From RGIG4097 sp964599875 (lineage in GTDB: Bacteria > Bacillota > Clostridia > Christensenellales > CAG-917), in assembly GCA_964599875.1 (NCBI GenBank), contig CAZRHE010000006.1, forward strand, positions 21,386-85,385: DNA of 64,000 nucleotides, given 5' to 3'. Both the position numbers and the translations under genes were made by a program. The notes under the pieces are model-generated. The model worked only from the letters and a program-made list of their open reading frames with translations. It made no database searches and was not told the origin of the DNA. This document shows positions 1-8,370 of the stretch, in pieces; position 1 is the first letter of the stretch, and every line of letters starts with the position of its first letter.

Positions 1-210
1 GCGTGCAAATTCTCGAAACCTATGTTCGTCGCATACGATATCAGAAACGCCGTTCAAGCGAAAAAGTATCTCGACAAAGCAAAAGCGCAAGGCAAGAAAC
101 TTCTCTGCTGGACTATCAACTCCGCCGACAAACTCACCATTGCAAGAAAGATTGCGGACAATATCATCTTCGAAGATATCTGCGACCTCGTAGAAGCGGA
201 AAACAAATAA
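1..210 (+). CDS. C-terminal fragment of a glycerophosphodiester phosphodiesterase-like protein
   Basis: The reading frame is open from the first base of the window, so the N-terminus lies outside. The visible 69 residues contain AKAQGKKLLCWTINS followed by IADNIIFED. This resembles the last strand and helix of GDPD-family TIM barrels, where a W-T-V/I-N motif precedes the closing D-x-I-I-T-D strand. The family hydrolyses glycerophosphodiesters to glycerol-3-phosphate and an alcohol. The catalytic HR...E/D residues lie in the missing part, so the assignment rests on one short motif. A strong terminator follows directly. Confidence 0.45.
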   Translation, partial: ACKFSKPMFVAYDIRNAVQAKKYLDKAKAQGKKLLCWTINSADKLTIARKIADNIIFEDICDLVEAENK

Positions 211-241
211 ATTCCCTTCTCTATCCTTTGAAATTAGCAAT

Positions 242-271
242 AAAATCCGCAAGCAAGCGGATTTTATTTTT
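242..271 (+). terminator. Rho-independent terminator after the GDPD-like gene
   Basis: An AAAATCCGC/GCGGATTTT stem with a short AAGCAA loop is followed by TATTTTT on the plus strand, 30 nt after the stop codon. Confidence 0.8.
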
Positions 272-312
272 GCAAGCGGTTACCTTTGAAAGTATAATTC
301 ACCATTATATGA

Positions 313-338
313 AAAACCCGACTTTTCAGTCGGGTTTT
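313..338. terminator. Bidirectional terminator between convergent genes
   Basis: An 11-bp perfect stem AAAACCCGACT/AGTCGGGTTTT with a 4-nt loop gives T-runs on both strands. On the minus strand it ends the rplS/membrane-protein transcript. Confidence 0.8.
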
Positions 339-356
339 ATCATAGTTTTGATTTTC

Positions 357-2555
357 TTATTCCTTATTCGACTTGGAGAAAACTCTCTTTACGTTGTCGC
401 CGAAAGACGCAAACCATTCTTTCACGGTGATTGCGAAAGGTTGGGACATTGCGGGGATATCCACGAGTTTGCCGTTGTTCGAGATGGAATAACTGACGTA
501 TGCGTAATAAAGGGTTACGAGCACCGCACAGACGCTGAATACGATAAGTTCAGGGCTGGTGGTTTCGTAATTTGCAAAGTACGCGGTTTCGTTGTTTTCG
601 ATGAGCGCCTCGAAGTACGGAGTGCCTGCAACGAATCCCGAATTGTTCATGAGTTGTCCGATATTGATGAATGCAAGGAATGCATAGGCAGAAGACACGA
701 TATACGCTCTCTTTTCGCCGCTGACCATCGCATATATAAATCCGAGTGCGACCGCGAGGAAGAGATAGGTGTAATCGATCTTGAGCGTGAACACTGCAAG
801 CATTGCAAACGTAAAGGACGAAAGCATGATGAGTTCTTGCTTGTTTCTGTTCTTGATATAGAGAGAAACAATATACGCTTCGAGAACGAGAATGAAGATG
901 AAGTTGAGGATTGCCGCCGTGCGGGACGAGGTCTTTTGGTTCATAGTCGCCATTGCGTAAAGACCGATTCCGTTGTCCACGAAGACGGTTTTCTTCATGA
1001 ATTCGTTTGCGATGAGCGTCCAGCCGTAGAAAGGCTTGCTGTCTGCCGCCGCGATATAATCGATCGCAACGGGAATGGTGAGGACGTAAAGCAATACGAA
1101 CACTCCGACAAGACCGAACACAATTTCCGCGCGACGTTTGCCGAAAGACTTCATGGTGTCGTCCGCTTTATAGTAGCGATATGCAAGGCACGCAATAAGG
1201 ATAGGCGAGATTGCGAGTGCGCGGACGTCGAGAAGCGTTGCGAGAGTAAGAAGCAAATACGCGGGCAACGTCTTCTTCTCTACGAGGCAAATAAGAGTGC
1301 CGAGCACGAGTGCCACGAGGAGTGCGGTGAAGGTGTTGTCGAGTCCGCCCATAACGAAAGTTATAGGAAGGATTGCGTACGTTGCCGCAAATATTGTGGA
1401 TTGACGGTCGCCGACGTACTTTCTGCCGTAGAAGTAAATCATCACAACGGTCGCCATCGTTGCAAGTACGTTGACCATTCTGATGAGAATGGAGATACCC
1501 GCCGAGTCGAGATTCTTCCCTGCCATTCCGATGAGTGCGAGAATATAGAGGACGCCGGGAGAAGTGCTTTGCAAGGACGTGCCGTAAGTCGCGTATGCGT
1601 GACGCACAGCGTCTTTTGCGGAAAGTGCCTTTGCAAGATTGACCGTGTAGGTCATTTCACTGCCGAAACCGTACATCGTGAGCAAGAACACGAGGTTTAT
1701 CAGGAAAGTGCCGATTGCAAGCATACTTGCGATAAACCAAGGATTCGTCGCAATATCTCCGCCTTTGACCGCTCCGCCCTTTCCGCCTGCGTTGTCGTTA
1801 AAGTTAAGGAATGCGGTAGGACGACTGTAAAGACGTCTAATAAGCACGTATGCCGCCGCTACGAGTGCAACCGTGAATACTCCGAGAAACACGACGAACA
1901 AAATGCCGCCGACGTTAGAATCGTAACGCGCGATTTCTTCTTTCGTGAATTTGTAGACGGTGTAGTTTTCTTCACCGGCAATAGGCTCTTCAACCTTCTT
2001 CATGGAAACGTTGTCGAAACAAACTTCTCCTTTGACGCTTTCACCTTGTGCACCGAGGCAAAGACAAATCGTGAGATAGTCCGTATCGACGGGATTGACG
2101 TAGAATACGAAGGTTTTCCAGCCGTCCGTCGCTTTCGTTTGTTCAACGAAGAAATAGTCCGTGTTTTCAAGGAAGGTCACGTATGCTCCGCGATAAGTGG
2201 AATCGTTACCTTTCGAAAGACTCTTGGGGAGTTTGATATCGACGGAAACGCGATAAGTGCCTTTTCTATCAACTTTGATTTCCTGATAGAGATAGGAAAA
2301 AGTCGCGGAACTGTTTTTGATTTGGAGATATTCTCCATTCTCTTTGGAATAACTTGCGTTGCTACTCCAATCGCTCTTAACGCTCCAACCGTTGAACTTA
2401 ATTTTGCTGTCCGACGTCGTGACGTTGTCGAAACCGCCGTTTTGAACGAGTTCGGTGTCGTATGCGACGTCTCCGTTGTTACACGCCGTAAATGCAAAAA
2501 GTGCTAGTACGACTACTAGCACGATTGCAGATGCTAAAAACAATCTTTTTTTCAT
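357..2555 (-). CDS. Lipoprotein-like CBM domain fused to a polytopic membrane (GT-C-like) protein
   Basis: 732 residues. It starts with a lipoprotein-type signal (hydrophobic stretch 5-22, Cys25 after FTA). Residues about 26-210 form a beta-rich ectodomain opening with NGGFDNV...W, the signature opening of CBM4/9-type carbohydrate-binding sandwiches. A membrane span near 220-240 is followed by a cytoplasmic linker and then some ten further hydrophobic segments to about residue 690. The tail is short, basic and cytoplasmic. The membrane part resembles GT-C/ArnT-PMT-type sugar transferases or mannosyltransferase-like proteins, but I cannot point to a proven catalytic Asp motif. The gene starts 12 nt after rplS and probably shares its transcript. 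A role in modifying or binding cell-envelope glycans is inference. Confidence 0.6.
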   Translation of the reverse strand: MKKRLFLASAIVLVVVLALFAFTACNNGDVAYDTELVQNGGFDNVTTSDSKIKFNGWSVKSDWSSNASYSKENGEYLQIKNSSATFSYLYQEIKVDRKGTYRVSVDIKLPKSLSKGNDSTYRGAYVTFLENTDYFFVEQTKATDGWKTFVFYVNPVDTDYLTICLCLGAQGESVKGEVCFDNVSMKKVEEPIAGEENYTVYKFTKEEIARYDSNVGGILFVVFLGVFTVALVAAAYVLIRRLYSRPTAFLNFNDNAGGKGGAVKGGDIATNPWFIASMLAIGTFLINLVFLLTMYGFGSEMTYTVNLAKALSAKDAVRHAYATYGTSLQSTSPGVLYILALIGMAGKNLDSAGISILIRMVNVLATMATVVMIYFYGRKYVGDRQSTIFAATYAILPITFVMGGLDNTFTALLVALVLGTLICLVEKKTLPAYLLLTLATLLDVRALAISPILIACLAYRYYKADDTMKSFGKRRAEIVFGLVGVFVLLYVLTIPVAIDYIAAADSKPFYGWTLIANEFMKKTVFVDNGIGLYAMATMNQKTSSRTAAILNFIFILVLEAYIVSLYIKNRNKQELIMLSSFTFAMLAVFTLKIDYTYLFLAVALGFIYAMVSGEKRAYIVSSAYAFLAFINIGQLMNNSGFVAGTPYFEALIENNETAYFANYETTSPELIVFSVCAVLVTLYYAYVSYSISNNGKLVDIPAMSQPFAITVKEWFASFGDNVKRVFSKSNKE

Positions 2556-2566
2556 TGTTGCTTACC

Positions 2567-2911
2567 TTATCTGACTTCTTTGAGTTTTGCTGCCTTACCG
2601 GTACGCTCGCGGAGATAGTAAAGTTTGGATCTTCTGACTTTGCCGTGGCTGACGACTTCGAAGTGGTCGATTTTCGGTGAATGGATGGGGAAAGTTCTTT
2701 CAACGCCGATGCCGTAGGTTACGCGACGAACGGTAACGGTTTCACGGATTCCACCGTTTTTGAACGCGATGATGACGCCTTCGTAAGATTGAAGTCTTTC
2801 TTTGTCGCCTTCTTTGACTTTGACGAAGACTTTGACTTTGTCACCGATTCTGAGTTCGGGAAGATCTTGTTTCATACCCTCTTTTTCGATTTGGTCGATA
2901 ATGTTGCTCAT
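2567..2911 (-). CDS. rplS: 50S ribosomal protein bL19
   Basis: 114 residues, normal length for bL19. Recognisable blocks are the N-terminal DQIEKEG, the central GDKVKVFVKVKEGDKERLQSYEGVII and the C-terminal VERTFPIHSPKI...RRSKLYYLRERTGKAAKLKE. It binds the 50S side of the intersubunit bridge. A strong SD (AGGAGG, 8-9 nt before ATG) precedes the start. In Bacillus rplS follows trmD. Here rbgA, rnhB and yraN lie between, and rplS has its own promoter and leader. Confidence 0.97.
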   Translation of the reverse strand: MSNIIDQIEKEGMKQDLPELRIGDKVKVFVKVKEGDKERLQSYEGVIIAFKNGGIRETVTVRRVTYGIGVERTFPIHSPKIDHFEVVSHGKVRRSKLYYLRERTGKAAKLKEVR

Positions 2912-2981
2912 GTTGACTTACCTCCTATAATACAAAGCGTTCACAACGAATATCTTTCGCAGGCGGAACGCCCGAGTCACT
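2912..2981 (-). promoter_or_regulatory. Candidate bL19 leader (autoregulatory mRNA structure)
   Basis: The roughly 70-nt 5'UTR of rplS folds on paper into a three-way arrangement. An outer stem CACAA/UUGUG encloses a GGCG-UUC-CGCC hairpin and a CGAA...UUCG hairpin, just upstream of the AGGAGG site. Firmicutes are known to carry an L19 leader that binds bL19. That this RNA is one of them is inferred from position and fold, not from a covariance-model match. Confidence 0.45.
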
Positions 2982-2987
2982 TGTGTT

Positions 2988-3016
2988 ATATTATCATATA
3001 AATAATTATTATGCAA
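2988..3016 (-). promoter_or_regulatory. Sigma-A-type promoter of rplS
   Basis: Minus-strand -35 TTGCAT (3011-3016), 17-bp spacer, -10 TAATAT (2988-2993). It places the 5' end at the base of the putative leader stem. Confidence 0.65.
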
Positions 3017-3080
3017 ACGAATTAAACAACTATTTTGCGGTTTAATCCGAGTATTTTCGGTTTTTTCGTCGAATTTTGTC

Positions 3081-3440
3081 TTAAAATCGACTTTTGGGAC
3101 GAAAAGCGTCGATTATATGGTTGATTCCGTCGTTGTAAATCTCGATTACGTCGAAACGTACGTCGCGGTCGAAGGCGCGTTTTATCAGCAAATATCCGTT
3201 GGCGGCGACTTCGTATCTTCTTTGCTTATAAGGCGTGACCGCTTCCGCGGGATTTCCGTACAAAGCGTCCGCCCTCGTTTTGACCTCTACAAAAACAAGC
3301 ACGCCGTCCTCTTCCGCGATTATATCGACCTCGCACCCGAGATACTTAAAGTTGCGTTTAAGAATTTTGTAGCCGTTTTCTTTGAGGTAATCGCAAGCGA
3401 TATTTTCGCCGACGTTGCCGATTGCTCTCTTATTTCCCAT
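3081..3440 (-). CDS. yraN: YraN/UPF0102 family endonuclease-like protein
   Basis: 119 residues, typical for the family. The PD-(D/E)XK-like core is visible: GE near residue 12, then EVDIIAEEDGVLVFVEVKTR (the D...ExK signature), then a conserved block with YKQRR. The family is related to Holliday-junction-resolvase-type nucleases, but its physiological role is unsettled. It lies 2 nt downstream of rnhB, as in many Firmicutes, so it is probably cotranscribed with the trmD-rbgA-rnhB genes. Confidence 0.9.
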   Translation of the reverse strand: MGNKRAIGNVGENIACDYLKENGYKILKRNFKYLGCEVDIIAEEDGVLVFVEVKTRADALYGNPAEAVTPYKQRRYEVAANGYLLIKRAFDRDVRFDVIEIYNDGINHIIDAFRPKSRF

Positions 3441-3442
3441 TC

Positions 3443-4054
3443 CTACTCCTTGACGAAATTCTTGATGAAAGTTTTGCGGTGAATGGGTGTCGCGCCGATT
3501 TCTTTCAGTGCGGCGATATGTTTTGCAGTGCCGTATCCCATATTGTTTGCAAAGTCGTATTCGGGATAGATCTCTGCCATTTCTGTCATATAATTATCCC
3601 TCGTGACTTTTGCGATTATGCTTGCCGCGCCGATTGAATAGGATATTGCGTCGCCGTGGATTATTCCCATCGTCTTATACGGAATATCAAGTTTTAGCGC
3701 GTCCACGAGCACGACGTCGGGCGGGACGGACAATCCCATAATCGCGTCTTTCATACACGCTTTCGTCGCTTCGAGAATATTCATCTCGTCGATTTTCAAG
3801 TTGTCGTAGGACACGACGTTATAGGCAATCGCCTTTTCAATGATTTCGGGATACAGTTTTTCGCGTTTTTTCTTGGACACCTTTTTGCTGTCGTTGACGC
3901 CTTCGACAAGGTCGTCGAGAGGCATAATGACTGCGGCGCAAGTCACGGGGCCCGCAAGAGGTCCTCTGCCGACTTCGTCCACTCCGCATATGTACTTATA
4001 TCCGTCTTCTAAAAGCCTTTTTTCGTATTCTAACAACTCTTCTGCGCGTATCAT
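3443..4054 (-). CDS. rnhB: Ribonuclease HII
   Basis: 203 residues from the ATG at 4054. A longer in-frame extension would overlap rbgA and is not needed. Motifs: ICGVDEVGRGPLAGPV (the catalytic D-E pair), the ND(S)KK block, VLVDALKLD and KVTRDNYM. It removes ribonucleotides misincorporated in DNA and RNA primers, acting in the cytoplasm with divalent metal. The gene lies 4 nt after rbgA and 2 nt before yraN, indicating tight translational coupling. Confidence 0.95.
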   Translation of the reverse strand: MIRAEELLEYEKRLLEDGYKYICGVDEVGRGPLAGPVTCAAVIMPLDDLVEGVNDSKKVSKKKREKLYPEIIEKAIAYNVVSYDNLKIDEMNILEATKACMKDAIMGLSVPPDVVLVDALKLDIPYKTMGIIHGDAISYSIGAASIIAKVTRDNYMTEMAEIYPEYDFANNMGYGTAKHIAALKEIGATPIHRKTFIKNFVKE

Positions 4055-4058
4055 AGTC

Positions 4059-4889
4059 TTATTTTTCAAGGCAAATATGCCCGAGTCTTCCCTTTCTGAA
4101 ATCGTCCAAAATCGTCCTTGCGGTGCGGTCGTAATCAATATCTCCGCCCTTGATTTTGAACCCTCTCGAAAGTGCGATTTTGTCAAAAAGTTCGATAGTG
4201 GTTTCGGGAATTTCGTCGAGATTGTATCTCGCCTTTAAGTTTTCGGGATAATTTTCCGCGATTTCTTCGAGAAAGTCGTAGCATAAATCCCCGGTGTCGA
4301 GAATTTCGTCGCGAATACTCCCTATATACGCAAGGTGATGCGCCACTTTTTGATCTTCGAATTTGCCCCACAAAGTGCCCGGAGTGTCGAGAAAATCAAC
4401 GCCCTCTATGGATAACCATTGTTTTCCGCGCGTGACGCCGGGTTTATCCCCCGTCACCGCTTTTGCCTTGCCTATCATAGAGTTGATTATGGTGGATTTT
4501 CCGCTATTAGGCACGCCCACGACCATTGCTCTTACGGACACGTTTGCGCCTTTACCCGAATAGTGATTAAGTTTATCGGACATGATTTCTTTGAGTTTTG
4601 CGACGATTTCTCTGCAATCTCCCGACGTCCCCACGACTTTAACGCAGGGTTTGCCGAATTTCGTATAGACGTCGATCCATCTATCTAAATCCGCCTTATC
4701 GACAAGGTCGCACTTATTGAAAACGTACAGTACTCTTTTGCCCGTGATGAGTTTATCGAGAAGAGGATTTGCGCACGAATAAACCGCGCGAGAATCTATC
4801 ACGTAGATTAACGCGTCGACGAGGCGGAGATTCTCCTCCATCATTCGTATCGCCTTGGTCATATGACCGGGGAACCATTGTATATTCAT
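4059..4889 (-). CDS. rbgA: Ribosome biogenesis GTPase RbgA (YlqF)
   Basis: 276 residues. It has the circularly permuted GTPase order typical of the YlqF/YawG group: G4 (FNKCDLVD, about 56-63) comes before G1 (GVPNSGKSTIIN, about 125-136) and G3 (DTPG, near 167). The C-terminal part has the ANTAR-like region needed for 50S binding. It assists a late step of 50S assembly. It sits between trmD and rnhB, matching the Firmicutes ylqF-rnhB order. Confidence 0.95.
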   Translation of the reverse strand: MNIQWFPGHMTKAIRMMEENLRLVDALIYVIDSRAVYSCANPLLDKLITGKRVLYVFNKCDLVDKADLDRWIDVYTKFGKPCVKVVGTSGDCREIVAKLKEIMSDKLNHYSGKGANVSVRAMVVGVPNSGKSTIINSMIGKAKAVTGDKPGVTRGKQWLSIEGVDFLDTPGTLWGKFEDQKVAHHLAYIGSIRDEILDTGDLCYDFLEEIAENYPENLKARYNLDEIPETTIELFDKIALSRGFKIKGGDIDYDRTARTILDDFRKGRLGHICLEK

Positions 4890-4928
4890 AAATCCTCTTA
4901 AAAAAATGATTGCAAAGCAATCATCTCG

Positions 4929-5600
4929 TTATTCTCCGAGAAGGTCAGGGCGACGCTCTCTGGTGATTTTCAAAGATTGTTCGCGACGCCATTTAGCGAT
5001 TTCAGCATGATTTCCGCTTTGCAAAACTTCGGGGACTTTCAGCCCTCTGTATTCCGCGGGACGGGTGTATTGCGGATATTCGAGAAGACCGTTTGAAAAA
5101 CTCTCCTCGTTCGTGCTTTCACCCGAGCCCAAAACTCCGTCTACGTATCTTGCGACGGCGTTAATAAGGACGAGCGCGGGCAATTCTCCACCCGTCAAAA
5201 CGTAATCACCGATTGAGATTTCCTCGTCGATGCAAAGGTCGATAATTCTTTCGTCAATTCCCTCGTAATCACCGCACAAAAGGAGCAATCCTTCCTCTTT
5301 TGCAAGGCTTTCGACTACGTTTTGTTTGAGTTGAACGCCTTTTGGTGAAAGATAAATCCTTTTGAGTTTATGTTCGGGGTCGACCGCCTCGATCGCGCTT
5401 ACGACGGGATCGGGCGTCATAACCATTCCGGCACCTCCGCCGTAAGGATAATCGTCGGTTTTGGAGTGTTTATCCTTGCTATAATCCCTGATATTAGTTA
5501 CGTTAACGTCCAAAATACCGCCCGCAATCGCTTTTCCGATGAGGCTTTGGGATAGGACGCCGAAATAGTCTGGGAATATAGTCAGAATTTCAAAACGCAT
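4929..5600 (-). CDS. trmD: tRNA (guanine37-N1)-methyltransferase TrmD
   Basis: 223 residues, slightly shorter than average. SPOUT-knot motifs are visible: PYGGGAGMVM, LSPKGVQL, LLCGDYEGIDERI and EISIGDYVLTGGELPAL. The C-terminus contains the conserved YTRPAEYRGLKVPEVLQSGNH. It methylates G37 of tRNAs reading CNN codons to prevent +1 frameshifting. The start codon overlaps the rimM stop region (stop at 5602-5604, ATG at 5600), so translation is probably coupled. Confidence 0.97.
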   Translation of the reverse strand: MRFEILTIFPDYFGVLSQSLIGKAIAGGILDVNVTNIRDYSKDKHSKTDDYPYGGGAGMVMTPDPVVSAIEAVDPEHKLKRIYLSPKGVQLKQNVVESLAKEEGLLLLCGDYEGIDERIIDLCIDEEISIGDYVLTGGELPALVLINAVARYVDGVLGSGESTNEESFSNGLLEYPQYTRPAEYRGLKVPEVLQSGNHAEIAKWRREQSLKITRERRPDLLGE

Positions 5601-5601
5601 A

Positions 5602-6111
5602 TCAGTCGTTGTATACCGCTACTCTGCGGAAGATATAGCCGTCGAGAAGGATTTTGCCGTTTTCGACGTCGGTTTCCTTGATGAGTTCTTTGAGTGCGGG
5701 GAATTGAACGGTGCCGCCTGCGGGAAGTTTCACGACGTAAACGTCCGCGGAGCCGTATTGCATGACGTCGACTAGTTCACCGACGATATCGCCGTCCACG
5801 TAGACGTCCGAGCCGATTATATCCGCGATATAAACCTTGCCGTCGCCGGGGGAAGGAAGTTCGCTTCTCTCGACCGTCAAGGATTTTCCGCGATAGGATT
5901 CCGCCTGCTCTACGGTGTCGATGCCTGAAAATTTGATATAAGCAAAATCGCCTTCAACGGAGATTTTCTCAACGTTGAAGGTTTTGCCGTCCAGTTTTGC
6001 GCGTTTAACGGAATTGAATCGCGTGGAGTCCGAGGTGTAAAGTTCGAAGCGGATTTCTCCTTTCAAACCGCGGGGACGCAACGCCTTTCCGACAGTAAAT
6101 TCCGATTTCAT
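5602..6111 (-). CDS. rimM: 16S rRNA processing protein RimM
   Basis: 169 residues. The N-terminal RimM beta-barrel starts VGKALRPRGLKGEIRFE, followed by a PRC-barrel domain with YIADIIGSDVYVDG...FPALKE. RimM binds bS19 and helps maturation of the 30S head. It overlaps the KH-protein gene by 4 nt (ATGA-type junction) and precedes trmD, the standard order. Confidence 0.95.
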   Translation of the reverse strand: MKSEFTVGKALRPRGLKGEIRFELYTSDSTRFNSVKRAKLDGKTFNVEKISVEGDFAYIKFSGIDTVEQAESYRGKSLTVERSELPSPGDGKVYIADIIGSDVYVDGDIVGELVDVMQYGSADVYVVKLPAGGTVQFPALKELIKETDVENGKILLDGYIFRRVAVYND

Positions 6112-6341
6112 TCTTTTTCGTCTATGACTACATTATAATGCGTACCGCTTTTTCCGCTTGCCGCTTTGACGAGAGTACGAATAGATTTCGCAATTCTGCC
6201 CTGTTTTCCGATGACTTTGCCGATATCTTTTTTTGCGATAGTCACAACGATATCGCTGACGTCGTCGTTTTCGCGCATTTCAACCTCGTAATCCCCGTCG
6301 GGAACGAGTTTTGCGACCAAATATTCTACCAGTTCAAGCAT
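6108..6341 (-). CDS. khpA: KH-domain RNA-binding protein KhpA (YlqC)
   Basis: 77 residues, a single KH domain with the GKVIGKQGRIAKSIRTLVKAA signature (GxxG loop = GKQG). KhpA-type proteins bind RNA, often with KhpB, and affect cell length and sRNA/mRNA stability in Firmicutes. The position between rpsP and rimM is diagnostic. Confidence 0.93.
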   Translation of the reverse strand: MLELVEYLVAKLVPDGDYEVEMRENDDVSDIVVTIAKKDIGKVIGKQGRIAKSIRTLVKAASGKSGTHYNVVIDEKE

Positions 6342-6343
6342 AA

Positions 6344-6583
6344 TTAGAGGATTCCGTTTGCTTTGAAGAGGTCACGCACGGTATCGGTAGGTTGTGCGCC
6401 GTTTGCGAGCCATTTCTTTGCGAGTTCTGCATCGATTCTGATTTCCTTGGGGTCTGCAACGGGATTGTAAATACCGATTTGTTCGATGTATTCACCGTCT
6501 CTTGCTTTACGAGAATCGACTGCTACGATACGATAGAAAGGTGCTTTTTTTGCGCCCATGCGGGTAAGTCTGAGTTTGACCAT
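6344..6583 (-). CDS. rpsP: 30S ribosomal protein bS16
   Basis: 79 residues. It begins MVKLRLTRMGAKKAPFYRIVAVDSRKARDG, a textbook bS16 N-terminus, and ends with a family-typical helix. bS16 is an early 30S assembly protein. An AAAGGAG-type SD precedes the ATG. It lies between ffh and khpA. Confidence 0.98.
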   Translation of the reverse strand: MVKLRLTRMGAKKAPFYRIVAVDSRKARDGEYIEQIGIYNPVADPKEIRIDAELAKKWLANGAQPTDTVRDLFKANGIL

Positions 6584-6631
6584 GATTTGTTTCTCCTTTG
6601 AGTGGTATATATAATTTTTTGTTTTTGTAGT

Positions 6632-7969
6632 TTAGAACGGGAATCCGCGAAGTCCTTTAAGACCTTTAAGACCGCCTTTTTGCATTCTGTTCATCATATC
6701 CTTCGTCAGTTCGAACTGTTTGAGGAGTTGATTGACTTCTTGAATACTCGTGCCGCTGCCCTTTGCGATACGTTTTCTTTGGCTTGCCTTGATGATATCG
6801 GGATTTCTCCTTTCCTTCGGCGTCATGGATTGGATGATTGCCTTCGTGCGAACGAGTTGTTTCTCGTCGATTTCGGGCGCGCCGCCTTTCATCTTGCCCG
6901 CAAGCCCCGGAATCATATTCATCATATCGCCGAGATTGCCCATTTTTTTGACGCTGTCCAGTTGTTCGAGATAATCTTCAAGGGTGAACGAGCGTTCTTT
7001 GATTTTCTTTTGAAGGTTTTCGGCCTGTTCTTTCGAGAACGCGTTTTCCGCCTTTTCAATGAGAGTAAGCACGTCCCCCATTCCGAGAATACGGCTCGCC
7101 ATTCTGTCGGGATGGAAAGGCTCGAGGTCTTCCATTTTTTCGCCCGTACCGCTGAATTTGATAGGTTTGCCGGTGACTGCTTTTATGGAAAGTGCCGCAC
7201 CGCCTCTCGTGTCGCCGTCGAGTTTGGTCATGATGACGCCGGTGATATCGAGTGTCTTATTGAAGGTGTCCGCGACCGTAACCGCGTCTTGACCCGTCAT
7301 GCTGTCCACGACGAGAAGGATTTCGGTGGGCTTGACGGCGGCTTTGATTTTGACGAGTTCGTCCATCAAAGTTTCGTCTATGTGCAGACGCCCTGCCGTA
7401 TCGATGATAACCGTGTCGTAACCGTTTTTGAGTGCGTACGGGATTGCGTCAGTTGCAATCTTGACGGGGCTGATTTGCCCTTCTTCGAACACTTCCGTGC
7501 CCGCTTTGCCGCCGACTACTTTGAGTTGTTGTATTGCCGCGGGACGATATATATCCCCTGCGACCAGCAAAACTTTTTTGCCTTGTTTTTTGAGATACGC
7601 GGTGAGTTTTCCGCACATGGTGGTCTTGCCCGCGCCTTGTAATCCGCACATCATATACACGGTGGGTTGACGGTCGCTCGTGGCAAGTTTTTGATGAGTG
7701 CTGCCCATAAGGACGGTGAGTTCGTCGTTGACGATTTTCACGATTTGTTGCGCGGGAGTCAGAGATTTGAGAATATCTTCTCCGAGAGCCTTTTCGCTCA
7801 CTCTCGCGACGAAATCCTTGACAACGCCGAAGTTGACGTCCGCCTCCAATAGCGCGACGCGGATTTCTCTCATAGCCTGCTTAATTTCGAGTTCGGTCAA
7901 CTTGCCCTTATTGCGCAGTTTCGAGAAAATGTGATTCATTCTGTCACTTAAACTTGCAAACGTACCCAT
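6632..7969 (-). CDS. ffh: Signal recognition particle protein Ffh
   Basis: 445 residues from the ATG at 7969, chosen because a GGAG SD lies 4-5 nt upstream and the longer frame would run into ylxM. N domain, then G domain with GLQGAGKTT (G1), the DTAGRLH box and TKLDGD (G4). The Met-rich M domain from about residue 320 ends in SGTSIQEVNQLLKQF...MMNRMQ. It binds the SRP RNA (encoded here at 30083-30350) and signal peptides, and targets ribosomes to FtsY. It is preceded by ylxM and followed by rpsP. Confidence 0.98.
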   Translation of the reverse strand: MGTFASLSDRMNHIFSKLRNKGKLTELEIKQAMREIRVALLEADVNFGVVKDFVARVSEKALGEDILKSLTPAQQIVKIVNDELTVLMGSTHQKLATSDRQPTVYMMCGLQGAGKTTMCGKLTAYLKKQGKKVLLVAGDIYRPAAIQQLKVVGGKAGTEVFEEGQISPVKIATDAIPYALKNGYDTVIIDTAGRLHIDETLMDELVKIKAAVKPTEILLVVDSMTGQDAVTVADTFNKTLDITGVIMTKLDGDTRGGAALSIKAVTGKPIKFSGTGEKMEDLEPFHPDRMASRILGMGDVLTLIEKAENAFSKEQAENLQKKIKERSFTLEDYLEQLDSVKKMGNLGDMMNMIPGLAGKMKGGAPEIDEKQLVRTKAIIQSMTPKERRNPDIIKASQRKRIAKGSGTSIQEVNQLLKQFELTKDMMNRMQKGGLKGLKGLRGFPF

Positions 7970-7970
7970 A

Positions 7971-8294
7971 TCACTCCAAGATTTCACGTGCGGTGCGAAG
8001 TGCGTCAAGCGCGACTTCGAGGTTGCCGTCCTTTATTGCGGAAACGGCAAGGTCGATATTTGCTGCAAGAGAGGTTTCGCGAGCCGCCAAGCCGAGTTTG
8101 TTTTCATATTCGGCAAGCAACTTCTCCCCCGACTTTACTGCGTCGAGCACGGCTTGCCTCGACACGGAAAAGTCTTCCGCTATCTCACCGAAAGACATAT
8201 CCTCGTCGTAATGCAGACGAAGCATTTCATTCTGCTTATCGGTGAGCAGGTTGCCGTAGTAGGCGCGAAGATTCGATATTGTGTATCTATCCAT
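7971..8294 (-). CDS. ylxM: YlxM-family HTH protein, probable SRP-associated factor
   Basis: 107 residues from the ATG at 8294 (AGAGG about 10 nt upstream). The sigma-70 region 4-like HTH is clear: LTDKQNEMLRLHYDEDMSFGEIAEDF, then VSRQAVLDAVKSGE. YlxM proteins are encoded directly before ffh across Firmicutes and in streptococci modulate SRP function. The stop overlaps the ffh SD and the ffh ATG follows within 2 nt, so the pair is coupled. Confidence 0.9.
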   Translation of the reverse strand: MDRYTISNLRAYYGNLLTDKQNEMLRLHYDEDMSFGEIAEDFSVSRQAVLDAVKSGEKLLAEYENKLGLAARETSLAANIDLAVSAIKDGNLEVALDALRTAREILE

Positions 8295-8320
8295 AGTGTA
8301 AAGTCCTCTCGCTTGACAGT

Positions 8321-8349
8321 ATAATAACAATTTTCAAAACCGCTGTCAA
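8321..8349 (-). promoter_or_regulatory. Promoter of the ylxM-ffh-rpsP operon, inside an inverted repeat
   Basis: Minus strand -35 TTGACA (8344-8349), 17-bp spacer, -10 TATTAT (8321-8326). A 10-bp inverted repeat CGCTTGACAG/CTGTCAAGCG (about 8310-8319 and 8342-8351) brackets the promoter. Confidence 0.75.
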
Positions 8350-8370
8350 GCGTTTTTACTTTACATTATA

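Noticed and set aside
3..2507. 834-codon open frame on the plus strand opposite the CBM/GT-C-like gene, and similarly long antisense frames opposite ackA/pta (15045-17288), ileS (24277-27402) and the EF-G-like gene (31366-33477)
   Set aside because: They mirror real genes codon for codon, have Cys/Arg/Phe-rich unnatural composition, no SD or start context and no recognisable domain. They are shadows produced by the host's codon usage.
3443..4186. RNase HII extended to 4186
   Set aside because: The extension lies inside rbgA in another frame. The ATG at 4054 gives a normal-length enzyme.
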